Source: Symbiodinium natans
Taxonomy: Eukaryota; Sar; Dinophyceae; Suessiales; Symbiodiniaceae
Length of the DNA: 64,000 bases
Reading direction: 5' to 3'
Assembly: GCA_905221605.1 (NCBI GenBank)
Contig: CAJNDS010001668.1
Location: 1,106,276 to 1,170,275, forward strand
Within the stretch, counting starts at the first letter, position 1, and each line of letters opens with the position of its first letter. Below the pieces are notes generated by a model. It was not told where the DNA came from, ran no database searches, and saw only the letters and a program-made list of their open reading frames with translations. This document shows positions 47,906 through 58,300 of this stretch, piece by piece. The position numbers and the translations under genes were made by a program.

Positions 47906-48192
47906 TGTTGAAGCCTACTCCTGTACATGTCATCCTGTAGCAGTTGTACCATGCATTTTTCCTTTGTTGCTTATAGGCCCGAACAGTAGCCTTGAGCATG
48001 TTTAAGACAAGCATGTACAGATTCACATTAGACATGGTAGGTGCCAAACCCTACATAGCTGCTCTTGTTTCTTCGTTTGTGCGTGTAAAATCTTCGCGTT
48101 TGTGAGTGCTTTGCCATGGCTTTGAGGGACGATTCTGGGGAATTGCGCAGTCCACTGGTTTCTTCCTCACAGCCTGCTGGTACTCACCAGCA
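47906..48192 (+). repeat. Right LTR (287 bp)
   Basis: Same length and sequence as the left LTR by eye, followed by CTAAG (48193-48197), the target duplication. Confidence 0.92.
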
Positions 48193-48367
48193 CTAAGGGT
48201 TTAGGGTTTAGGGTTTTGGGGTTTTGGGGTTTTGGGGTTTAGGGGTTTAGGGGAAGCCCTTAAGCCCTGAAAACCCTTAAACCTATACCAGGGATTTTGA
48301 ACAGGAGAACCATGGTTCAACTGACTAGAACCTACCCCTAAACCCTAATACCACGCATGGCTACAAG

Positions 48368-48663
48368 CTGATCCGCGAGACTGCGCCGCTGCTCTCGCAC
48401 GAACTCTTGAAGGAGCTGACGCCACCGCGGCTCAGTGATCGGCTAACACAGCTGCACCAGTCCATTGTCACCACACTGACGCAGCATTCGATCGAGGCTG
48501 AAGCCGTGACCCACCGGCTGCTGACCATCACTGGCTCCGGACGTGAGCAGTGGTCCCAGGACCACATCAACGCCCTCACGGTTGAGCCCTTTCGCTTCAA
48601 GCCGCTGACTTTGCAAGATGAAAGCCCGTGCCTAGAACTGGCACAGAGAGTTTGGGACGGAGG
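48368..48663 (+). CDS. Candidate host exon (~296 nt)
   Basis: The longest exon candidate outside the mobile elements. Frame LIRETAPLLSHELLKELTPP, then LSDRLTQLHQSIVTT, EQWSQDHINALTVEP and FRFKPLTLQDE, helical and uniformly coding. Ends before GTTTAGGG; acceptor probably ACAAG. Product not recognised. It is 170 bases from the right LTR, and the exon at 42386 is 43 bases from the left LTR, so both may belong to one gene interrupted by the retrotransposon. Confidence 0.55.
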
Positions 48664-49023
48664 GTTTAGGGTTTAGGCATCTGGGAAGGACGGGCTGTAT
48701 TTCAATCATCTACGCTCACCAATACTTAAAGGGCAACGCGAGATACTGTCACCCATGAGCACAACATAAACCCGGGGTCTTTTCAAGGCACGTCCACTCC
48801 GCAAGTCTGCACACTTGGCACGGCCCTTACACTTCTTGTTTCCACAAGGGTAGCACATGACACTCACCCACTTGTACTTGTACTGTTGTACTCTCATGTT
48901 CTTCTTTCGCAGAGGGCTGCCCTTTTGGTTTTGGGATGCCGAAGGCATACACCAACTCCCTAACACAGGGACGCAACTCCCCGCTGCTCGCGCTGCGGGG
49001 AAGGATGAACTGAGAGGTCCGCG

Positions 49024-49147
49024 ATAATAAACCCCAAACCCTAAACCCTAAACCCTAAACCCTACACCCTACACCCTAAACCCTAAACCCTAAACCCTAA
49101 ACCCTAAACCCTAAACCCTAAACCCTAAACCCTAAACCCTAAACCAA
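49024..49147 (-). repeat. Pure CCCTAAA array
   Basis: About 17 units, mostly perfect, in the opposite orientation to the blocks at 40.7 and 61.3 kb. Confidence 0.9.
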
Positions 49148-49889
49148 ACAGTCGGACTCCGAGGATCAATGCGGACCTCATGGGCCTCCAAGAGGCCTCC
49201 TGCTCCGGTTGCAGCTGACCTTGGAGTTGAGGGTTTGGGGTTTAGGGTTTAGGGTTTAGGGTTTAGGGTTTAGGGTATAGGGGCTGCAACACGCAGAGCG
49301 GTTTATGGTCCAGTGGGTTTCGCTGGGATTGCAGTCGACGCTTTAAGATGTAAAATGCTTGATTGTAAGCCACAGCAACTGCATATCTTGCAATGAAAGG
49401 TTCCTACCAGGCACATTGCCTTTTAAGTACAGATCCTTGCTGAAGAATCAGTTACTCGCCTGCTTGCACGCTGGAAGGTGGACATAGGTCAACGCCTTGC
49501 GCTGGAGCCACCGTTGCAGGACCATCATAGCTCTTTGGGGATAAGGGAGGGGGGGGGGGGGGGGGGTTATGGAGTCATGGGTTTAGGCGGTTTAGGGTTT
49601 AGGGTGGGTTATCCGGGATTCTCAGGGGCGCAGGTCTGAAGCTCAACTAGAGGGTTTCCTCCTGGTTGAGCCGATACCGAAGGGGCCAACTTCAGCACAC
49701 GAAGGCTTCAGCCATCTCAACCCCTCCCAAACCCCCCCAAAAAACACAAAATAATAAAGAATAATAATAGTAATAAATATATATATATATATATATATAT
49801 GGTCACCCCCCCCCCCTCGACAGACCCCGGAATTGTATTTCCGATCTGTCCAGGAAGCGGGGGGGGGGGGGGGGGGGAAGAGCACCACT

Positions 49890-50665
49890 CCAAAATTCCT
49901 CGAGTTTTCAAAAATCCAAAAATCCAAAAAAACCCAACCCAAGTTTCGGATTTTTGGAAACTCGAGGAATTTGCTCAAAATCCAAAAAAACCCAAAATTC
50001 CTCGAGTTTCCAAAATTCCAAAAATCCCCCCAACCCAAGTTTCGGATTTTTGGAAACTCGAGGAATTTGCTCAAAATCCAAAAAAACCCAAAATTCCTCG
50101 AGTTTCCAAAATTCCAAAAATCCAAAAATCCCAACCCCAGTTTCGGATTTTTGGAAACTCGAGGAATTTGCTCAAAATCCAAAAAAACCCAAAATTCCTC
50201 GAGTTTCCAAAAATCCAAAAATCCAAAAATCCCAACCCCAGTTTCGGATTTTTGGAAACTCGAGGAATTTGCTCAAAATCCAAAAAAACCCAAAATTCCT
50301 CGAGTTTCCAAAAATCCGAAACTGGGGTTGGGATTTTTGGATTTTTGGATTTTTGGAAACTCGAGGAATTTTGGGTTTTTTTGGATTTTGAGCAAATTCC
50401 TCGAGTTTCCAAAAATCCGAAACTGGGGTTGGGATTTTTGGATTTTTGGATTTTTGGAAACTCGAGGAATTTTGGGTTTTTTTGGATTTTGAGCAAATTC
50501 CTCGAGTTTCCAAAAATCCGAAACTGGGGTTGGGATTTTTGGATTTTTGGATTTTTGGAAACTCGAGGAATTTTGGGTTTTTTTGGATTTTGAGCAAATT
50601 CCTCGAGTTTCCAAAAATCCGAAACTTGGGTTGGGATTTTTGGATTTTTGGATTTTTGGAAACTC
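49890..50665. repeat. Near-perfect giant palindrome of ~116-bp units
   Basis: Left arm: tandem units containing TTTCGGATTTTTGGAAACTC, GAGGAATTTGCTCAAAATCC and AAAATTCCTCGAGTTTCC. The right arm is the same units in reverse complement. Arms exceed 350 bp around a ~20-base centre near 50270-50291. All open frames here are repeats of the same peptide on both strands and are not genes. Confidence 0.9.
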
Positions 50666-50669
50666 AGGT

Positions 50670-51360
50670 TTTGGTGAGATTCTTTTAGGGGTTCTACACT
50701 CATGAGAAATATGAAATATATTAAAAACACAGAGAGCTATGCTAGCAACAGCTACTGAAGTTGCTTACGGAAGTGCGAGGAAAAGTGCTTGATGCTGCGC
50801 TTCTGCCCACGTTAATGAGAACCCTATGATAGTTGATAGGAATCCTAATAAATTGAAGAGGACCCCTACTACAATTAATAGGAACCAATGGGACTCCTAT
50901 AACGAATGTGAACCCTTAACTAATAGGAATCCTATTAAAAATGATATGAGCCTAAACCAATAGGAATCCCTTTCAAATGAATCAGATCCCTATTAAAATT
51001 AATACGAATCCACATATCATGAGTAAGAGCTCTGAAATTGATATGAGTCTTATTGCAGTAGTAGGAGCTTTATCAAAATAATTAGGAACCATATGAAACT
51101 TCACTGGAATCCTATGAAAATAAGTAGGAATCTTTCGGGCTCCTACGAAATTTATCGGGGAAGCTAGTAGAAAGCCCATTAAATTGAAGAGGAACCCTTA
51201 ACAAATCAAAAGAACGCAGTGAAGATTAATAGGAATTAATAGGACTCCTATGAAAAATAAGATTCGTTTAACAAGAATTAGTAGGAATCCTACTAAATGA
51301 ATATGAGCCTAAACCAATAGGAATTCCTTTCAAACGAATGAGACCTCTATCCGGTACGGA
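50670..51360. other. AT-rich repetitive interior, no gene
   Basis: Many variants of AATAGGAATCCTATTAAAA in both orientations. No coding evidence. Confidence 0.6.
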
Positions 51361-51802
51361 TTCTTAGTTCCTGGGTTACCTCTTATTGAAATCCTTTTTG
51401 AAATATATTGAATTTCAATAAGGGCGGTACTAGGAACTAAGAATCCTGTGTTTCTATTTTAAGACCCTTATTGAAATATTGAATTTGAATAAGGGCTGTA
51501 CTAGGAACTAAGAACTCAGACCAAGAGTCCCTGGCAGTCTTAGTTCTTAGTTCTTGGTTCCGCCCTTATTGAAATTCAATATTTCAATAAGGGTTTCCAT
51601 AATGACCACCCGTATTGAAGTTCAATACTTCAAGAAGGGTTTCAATAATGCCAACCCTTATTGAAATTCAATATTTCAATAAGGGTTTCAAAAATGACCA
51701 CCCTTGTTGATTCAATATTTCAATAAGGGTTTCAAAAATGCTAACCCTTCTGGACATTCAATATTTCAATAAGGGTTTTAAAATAGAAACACATAGGTTT
51801 AA
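51360..51802. repeat. Cluster of CCCTTATTGAAATTCAATATTTCAATAAGGG-type hairpins
   Basis: About six hairpin words of the form CCTTATTGAAATTCAA / TATTTCAATAAGGG, plus a longer inverted pair (about 51447-51490 with 51757-51798, sharing GTGTTTCTATTTTAA). It looks like nested foldback insertions. Confidence 0.75.
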
Positions 51803-52267
51803 CAGACAACGAAAGAAAAACATACAACAACAGAGCAAAACATCAAAGGCATTAAACAAAGCAAAAAAGTATAGATCTTTGGGGAGGGGGGGTACCATAT
51901 ATCTCTATTGTTTGTTAACGTGTCTGGCTACTGTGTGCAGCTATGCTGTCCGTCGCGCCCTCAGCCCTTTTTTTGCTTCCGGGGGTCTGTCGAGGGGGGG
52001 GGGGTGAGCATATATATATATACATACATATAAAGGCCCCGTATTCTACCCAACGTACTTGGGCACGGTGGGCACGAGCAGCACCCTGGAAGGACTGCGG
52101 CTGGGATGCTGCTTTCGCGGGCAGGCCGCGAGGGCGCATGGCAGCAACGTAGCAAAGAACATCTGAGTTTCATCGACGTAATTCTTCAAGCGTAGTCGAA
52201 GGCAGATGAAAGACAATTTAGGTTTAGGGCTGAGAGTTTGGATCTTTGGGAGGGGGCTGCTTATCAG

Positions 52268-52337
52268 AGACACGAGCTTCTCACACAGCGCGGCGTCATC
52301 ACAGCCCACGGCCGACTCCCACTCCAGGGCTTCGCCG
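52268..52337 (+). CDS. Candidate host exon
   Basis: Between TTATCAG and GTGAGT, a textbook donor. Frame RHELLTQRGVITAHGRLPLQ then GFA. Product unknown; just outside the transposon. Confidence 0.45.
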
Positions 52338-52339
52338 GT

Positions 52340-53206
52340 GAGTCCACAATGCATCCTTGAACTAACCCCCTAAGCCCTATACCTTAAACCTCAAACCTTC
52401 AGTCCTACAGCCTAAGCCCCTATAAACCTTAAACCCCCCCCAAAACCCTAAACCCCAATCCCCCAACACCCCTAAACCCTAAACCCTAGACCCTAGACCC
52501 TAAACCCTAAACCCTAAACCAGCAGCATTGGGGGGGGGGGGGGACCAAGGGGGGAACCAGGGGGAAACAGGGGGGGGACCAGGGGGGACCAGAGGAAAAC
52601 CAGGGGGGAACCAGCAAAAAAGAGGCCAAACTGCGCCACTGCCCTACTCTGGCGCCGTGAGCGCTTTGAGGTCGAGGCGGGGGATCGATGGGGGATGGGG
52701 GCGCTTGTGGGGCTTAAGAATTTTAGGGGTTTAAGGGGTTGAAGGGTTTAAGAATTTTAGGGGTTTCAGGGTTTGAGGGTTTAAGGGTTAAGGGCTTAGG
52801 GGCTTTCAGGGTTCCGGGCTTGTCTTCGCGAAAGCCATAGCGCCAGGTAGTAAAACCTAAACCCTGAACCCCAGGTAGTACGCCCTTAGCCTGAAGCCGT
52901 GAACCCTCAAGCCCTAAAGCCTAAGAAGTTATGAACCCTGAAGGCCTAACCCCTTAAACCCTGAAGCCCTCAGCCCTAAACCCTGAACCAAAACCTTCAA
53001 CCCTGAACCCTTAATCGGAACGACCCTGAACCCTGAACCTTTCACCGAAACCCTAGAAGCCTGAACCCGAAACCCTTAACCTTCAACCCCAAACCCCAAA
53101 CCCCAAACCCTAAAACCCAAACCCCAAACCCTACACCCTAAACCCTAAACCCTAAACCCTAAACCCAAACCCCAAACCCCAAACCCCAAACCCCAAACCC
53201 TAAACC

Positions 53207-53245
<39 letters not shown>

Positions 53246-53294
53246 ACCCAACCTCTTTAACCCTAACCCCTAGAACCCCTAAGCACCTTGGCAG
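52340..53294. other. Telomere-like repeat intron or intergenic sequence
   Basis: CCCTAAACCC-type repeats with a G-run block (52530-52610). A weak exon-like piece (AKLRHCPTLAP) lies near 52624-52657. Nothing else supported. Confidence 0.45.
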
Positions 53295-53366
53295 GAGCCG
53301 CCCAAGGAGTGGCCGCTGAGCGGCGCTGTTGAGCGGCTCCCAGGCCTGAACGAAGAGGAGGCCTGG
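53295..53366 (+). CDS. Candidate host exon (72 nt)
   Basis: Exactly 24 codons, EPPKEWPLSGAVERLPGLNE then EEAW, between TTGGCAG and GTTTAGGG. The donor is the first telomere-like unit of the intron. Product unknown. Confidence 0.5.
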
Positions 53367-53645
53367 GTTTAGGGCTTTACAGGGTTTATAGGGTTTATAG
53401 GGTTTATAGGGTTTATAGGGTTTGTAGGGTTTGTAGGGTTTATAGGGTTTATAGGGTTTATAGGGTGTGTAGGGTTTATAGGGTTTATAGGGTTTATAGG
53501 GTTTATAGGGTTTATAGGGTTTATAGGGTTTATAGGTTTTATAGGGTTTATAGGGTTTATAGGGTTTAGGGTTTCGGGTTTTGGGGGTTTTGGGGGTTTT
53601 GGGGGTTTTGGGGGTTTAGGGGGTTTAGGGGGTTTAGGGGGTTTA
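53367..53645 (+). repeat. GGGTTTATA tandem array grading into GGGTTTTGG
   Basis: About 22 copies of a 9-bp variant (TTTATAGGG), then GGGGGTTTT and GGGGGTTTA units. A lengthened variant of the telomere-like unit. Confidence 0.9.
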
Positions 53646-54223
53646 GTGTTCAGGGGCTTGTCTCTCTAGGTGGGACCGCGGGATGCTTTAATTATGTGTT
53701 TCCCATTGTTGGACGTAAGAGGGCTGTAGCATTTAGGGGTTAGGGTTTTCAGGGTGGGCGACCCAGTATACCTAGTAGAAGAGCTGGGAAGAACAGCTTT
53801 GGTGCTGCAAAGGGGCCTCGAGAACAGTTGAGCTCAGGGGTTTGGGGGTTCAGGTTGAAGAGACTTAGAAACCGCATATTGCAAGAGTCCGTCGTCCAGT
53901 CTGTGAACAACTACTTGCAGGTTCGTGTGTAGGTCTTAGGGGCGCAGGGCTAGGTTGAAGGACCAAGTAGAGTTCTCCCCAAAAATGGTCATAGCCAGCT
54001 TATCATCGTAGTTACCTACCATCCCACTACTTGACCCACTTTGGGCTTAGGGTTTAGCAGCGTCAAGTGCGCATCCGGCAGGGGGCCCCTTCTGAACCCC
54101 GAACCGTAGACATCAAAACCCGAAGCTTTTAAACCCATAAGCCTTCAACCCTAAACCCTGAACGCCAAACCCCATCCCCAAAGCCGCAGAAATCCCCTGT
54201 GATGAAGCCCTAAGCAACCGAAG

Positions 54224-54271
54224 GCTGCGGCCATCCGTGCACACCCGGCAACTGCCGCGGTCCTGGCCCAG
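54224..54271 (+). CDS. Candidate host exon, possibly of the PDE12-like gene
   Basis: 16 codons AAAIRAHPATAAVLAQ between CGAAG and GTGGGA. A segment of this kind would fit upstream of the VANTHLY exon in 2'-phosphodiesterases, but that link is a guess. Confidence 0.4.
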
Positions 54272-54774
54272 GTGGGATTGGTAGGGGAACCAGAAGTTAC
54301 AGGGAGGGTTCAGGGTTTAGGGTGTAGGGTTCAGGGAGGGTTTGGGGTTTGTAGGGAGGGGGGGGGGGGGGTTCAAGCGGGGTATGTAACCCGAGGTTCC
54401 CAGTACTTCCCACTACTCCCCAAGGCTCCCTAATGTTCCCTTGGTACCTACACCCCATGAACCCCGTCCCTTACGAACCCTATAAATAAGGCTGGACTCG
54501 ATATGGGGGCCGATGTGACATCCTACTTAACAAGCCCAAAACCTTCAAGTACTGGGTTTGTATGGGCTGTCCACTGCCCTACGAGTCTGTGCCCCAGGTA
54601 CAAAATGCAGCACAAAGCGTTCTGCTGCGAGATCTGCAGACAGGGAGGCCCAGTTATTGCAGGGGGCTGGGAGGCAGAACTACCAGCTCTGGCTTGCTTT
54701 AAAGGCTGGTAGACGTAGGCTGGCTATAGTTTAAACCTGGCTATAGTGTAGTTGCGCTACTGCAACTACCTCCT

Positions 54775-54776
<2 letters not shown>

Positions 54777-54824
<48 letters not shown>

Positions 54825-54930
54825 CATATATTACATATATATATACATAGATATATATATATATATAGCAACATATGTAGATATGTGTGTGTGTGTCTAT
54901 GTAGTTATAGATATAGATATGGATTAGGTA
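54777..54930. repeat. (CT)n (TA)n (GT)n compound microsatellite
   Basis: CTCTCT run, TATATA run with ACATA interruptions, GTGTGT run, then TATAGATA. Open frames here are artefacts. Confidence 0.95.
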
Positions 54931-55319
54931 TATCTGCAGGACACTGGGGGCTTGTTGTATTGGGGGGAGGCGATAAATATGAACGGGGAGCGGATTCGGG
55001 CTTCGCGTGTGAACGTGCTTCAGGCACTTTCCAAACTTCCAAGACCCTAAGCCCTTCAATCCTACTCCCCTAAACCCTGAGCACTCAACCCCAAATCCTC
55101 CAAACCCTCAAACCCTGACACCCGAATCCCCTGAGCCCTCAAAACTTAAACCCTAATCCCCTAAAAACTGACCCCTCAGACCCTACTATAGGGCTCGGAA
55201 TAATAGTGCCAATATTATTCCCTTTTGGCTCTATACTATAATAACCCACAAAACCTTTTTCTAAGTATTAAGGCCCCTATAGTAGTCCCCTAAACATCCC
55301 AAGCCTGAACCATGGCCAG

Positions 55320-55390
55320 GCGCCTCCTTGTTGCGAACACACACCTCTACTTCCATGCCAACGCCAACCACATTCGCTTACTTCAGCTGC
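55320..55390 (+). CDS. PDE12-like exon (VANTHLY)
   Basis: After CCATGGCCAG; codes RLLVANTHLYFHANANHIRL then LQL. Ends one base into a codon before GCCCCC, a GC donor. The family has VANTHLYWHP..IRLIQ here. Confidence 0.75.
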
Positions 55391-58300
55391 GCCCCCCCGG
55401 GTCTTCGAAAATGTGCCCTAAACCCGAAACCTAGGGATAGGGGTCGGAATAATTACTAATAGTATTCCCTTAGGGTCCCTGTAGAATTGTACTATAAGAA
55501 TGCCGCCCAAACCACTATTCTAATTGTTAAGGCCCCTATACTATAGGTCAGGGCATGATCCGGGGCTTCCGGTTGGCGTTTTGGAGCTGGAGGGAATCGA
55601 GTGGCCGCACGCATGGACCTCATCCTAAATCCCTGGCCTGGGTCCTCTGCACCCTAAACCCTAAACCCTAAACCCTAAGCCCAAAGCCCAAACCCCCAAA
55701 CCCTTAAGCCAGGTACATGCTTCTCCGCGTGCTTGCCAAAGAAGCAGCCCGCATCGCACACAGCGCGCCGGTGGCGGTTCTTCTCTTCGGGGTGCCTGAG
55801 CAAAGAAAGAGGGTTGGTTTGCAAATGTCAGGTCCTCTTGAAGGTTCATGAGGGAGTTGTATGCGGGGTTCGAAGCAAGACTGCAACCGGTTCGAAGCAA
55901 GATTGGTACCAGTTTCTTACCCTCCTTGTATATCTCCAGCTACTGCTCATGCACCATCAAGGAAAGTTTGAGACTGCTGCTGGTCGCGGGGATCGGAAAC
56001 TGAGGACTTGAATGCCCGGAAGGGTGCCTTTGGCCCCAGCGACCGGGGCTGCTGCGGCTTGGAAGCACCAAATATCAGTAGCAACGTATACAGCAAAAAC
56101 ATCTTAGATATGACAGCTTAGATGGTTCAGAAGGGTAATACTCAATATAACAACATTGGTATTCGTATTGACACTAGGGTCTTTAGCTTGGGGTACCGCA
56201 AATGTGCTTGCCGAAGCTCGTCCCTTCTGCAGGGCATGGCATGGCCTGGGGGCTTTCGTGGGCCTCCATTCCCAGCTGTTGGGAGTGCAGGTTCCGTTTA
56301 CAAGCCTTATGAGAAGCCCCTGTACACCAACAAGAGGCACCCTTGTTCATTCTAGGTACTCTTTGGTCTAGTGTTTGAGATGTTTCATTTTGCATTTCTG
56401 CTGTTACGAGAGGAGCTTGCTTAGGAATCATTTCCGGGGGTTTTGGGTTCAGGTTTAGGGCGCGTTTATCGGCCCACCTCGTTAAGTCTGTCGATTCTAA
56501 GGGCTTGAGGGCTTTCTTTCCCCAGGCTGACTTCCTTGCTAGCTGCTGGAGCCCGTGTCTCCCCTCTGAAGGCCCACAAGCAGCATATCGCCTGATACGG
56601 GACGGCGAAATCCGCCGGGAGGACCGGTTTAGATTTGTGTGTTTTTTGTGGGACGGATGAAGGCTGAGGGGTCAAGGTTTAGGCAGGGTCTGAGATTTTA
56701 ATTGGAAAAGAAATTTCAAGAGGCTTAGTCCTGACACACTACACTCCCGAAGCACTACAGCCCTACACACCCCTAGACTGCGAACCTAAACCCTAAACTC
56801 TAAACCCTAAACCGTAAGACCCTAAACCCTACACCCCGAGCCCTTTATGAAATCCCATTGCATGAAGCCCGGCGAAGCTTTCAGGACCCTGACTGGCGCT
56901 TCTCCCTCTGGCAACCACAGCCCGAAGGCAATGAGGCCGGCCCGTGACGTTTCGGTTTTAGGGTTTAGGGTTTAGGGTTTAGGGTTTCTCAGATTTAAGG
57001 CTTTGGATTTCCCGTGGCTTTAGGTGTCTCCATGGAGAGGGGATCTGGGCGCTCTCCAAGTCTGCTTGTTCGAGAAAACATATCAACTCCCTGGACAGCA
57101 CCAGCACTGGGAGGTTCAGGGTCCTTATGTTCAGCCCCAATTAAAACTGCAATTGCAAGCCCCCTTACGTCCCCTTAGTAGGTTATTAGAAGACTGACAA
57201 TTGGGTTATAACCCTAAACCCTAAACCCTAAACCCTAAACCCTAAACCCTAATGTGGGGTTTAAACCCTAATGTGGGGTTCTACGTGCCCATGAGCCTCC
57301 AAGTAGGTTGCCAGCTCTTGGCCAAGTCGAAGTCTTGAGAAAATAGTAGGTTATTAGAAGTGGGGTTATAACCCTAAACCCTAAACCCTAAACCCTAAGA
57401 TGGGATTCGGAATGCAGCGCCTCTTCTCTCCTTAGCGGTTTTCGGGGTTTAGGCGAATTTGGGCTTATTAGGGTTCAGGGCTCAGGGTTCAGGGTTTAGG
57501 CTTTAGGGTTTAGGGTTCGGGGTCTCAGCACGGAAGCCCAAAGCTGCCTTTTCTTGGGAATCTTTGGGAGAAGGCAAACCTTCAAGCGCCCCATATCGGG
57601 AGCTGTTTCGTGTTTTCGGGGGGGAGGCGGGGGTTTGCCCTGAACCCTACGCTCTAAGCCTAAATCCCAAACCTTAAACCATAAACCACGACTGAAAAAG
57701 TGGCCCTAAACCCTCAAGTTACCTAAAGCCTTAAACCCTCAGAAGAGGCCGGCCAAAGCGCGGCGCCACCGCACAAAGCAGAGGGTGGCCGCTGCATCTG
57801 CTGCCAGGATCGATAGGTTTAGGGAGAAGTTGCAGGAATTTCTTGAGTCTTGTGGCCCTTAAACCTCTGCACGAACCCAGGGATGGCTCTTTCCATTTCG
57901 AGGCTTAAGGACTTCTAACTGTGGGGGGGGGGGGGATTTTGTTAAGTGGTTGTATAACCTTATTCTTCTTTTGTTTTGACTGAAAGCTAGTGTACCCATG
58001 AACCTCCTCCTCTAAACCCGAACCCCAAGCTGAAACCCTTACTTAAACCCTAAGCCCCGAACCCTAAACCTAAGCCCCAAACCCCACACCCTAAACCCTA
58101 AACCCAAAAAAAAACCCTAATCAACCCAAAAAAACCGAACAAACCCAAATGAACCCTAATCAACCCAAATAAACCCAAAGAGACCCAAATAAGCCCCTAA
58201 AAAGCCCCACGCAAGCGAAGGACTTCGGGGTTTTCCCGGGTCTCGGCACTTGCCCCCTCTGTGACGGAGAAGGCTTCGGCGGAGAAGCTTGGCCAGCAAC

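Larger units (their letters stand above)
42520..48192 (+). mobile_element. Copia-type LTR retrotransposon, lacking RT and integrase
   Basis: 287-bp LTRs (TGTTG...AGCA) with a 5-bp duplication, a primer site next to the left LTR and a purine tract next to the right one. The inside codes Gag and aspartic protease and then a hydrophobic C-terminal region. I find no reverse transcriptase (no YxDD), RNase H or integrase. The element is therefore non-autonomous, although the LTRs look identical, so insertion is recent. Confidence 0.85.
49776..52030. mobile_element. Putative DNA transposon with ~45-bp terminal inverted repeats
   Basis: The left end has a TA run, GGTCACCCCCCCCC, then CTCGACAGACCCCGGAA. 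The right end (51972-52030) has TTCCGGGGGTCTGTCGAG, a G-run, GTGAGC and a TA run, the reverse complement with small changes. Inside are a large palindrome (49890-50665), AT-rich repeated sequence, and clustered small hairpins (51360-51790). No transposase gene is visible, so it would be a non-autonomous element. Confidence 0.5.

Noticed and set aside
49643-50730. Open frames up to 264 codons on both strands
   Set aside because: All encode the same FWKLEEF-type repeat from the palindrome; this follows from the DNA repeat.
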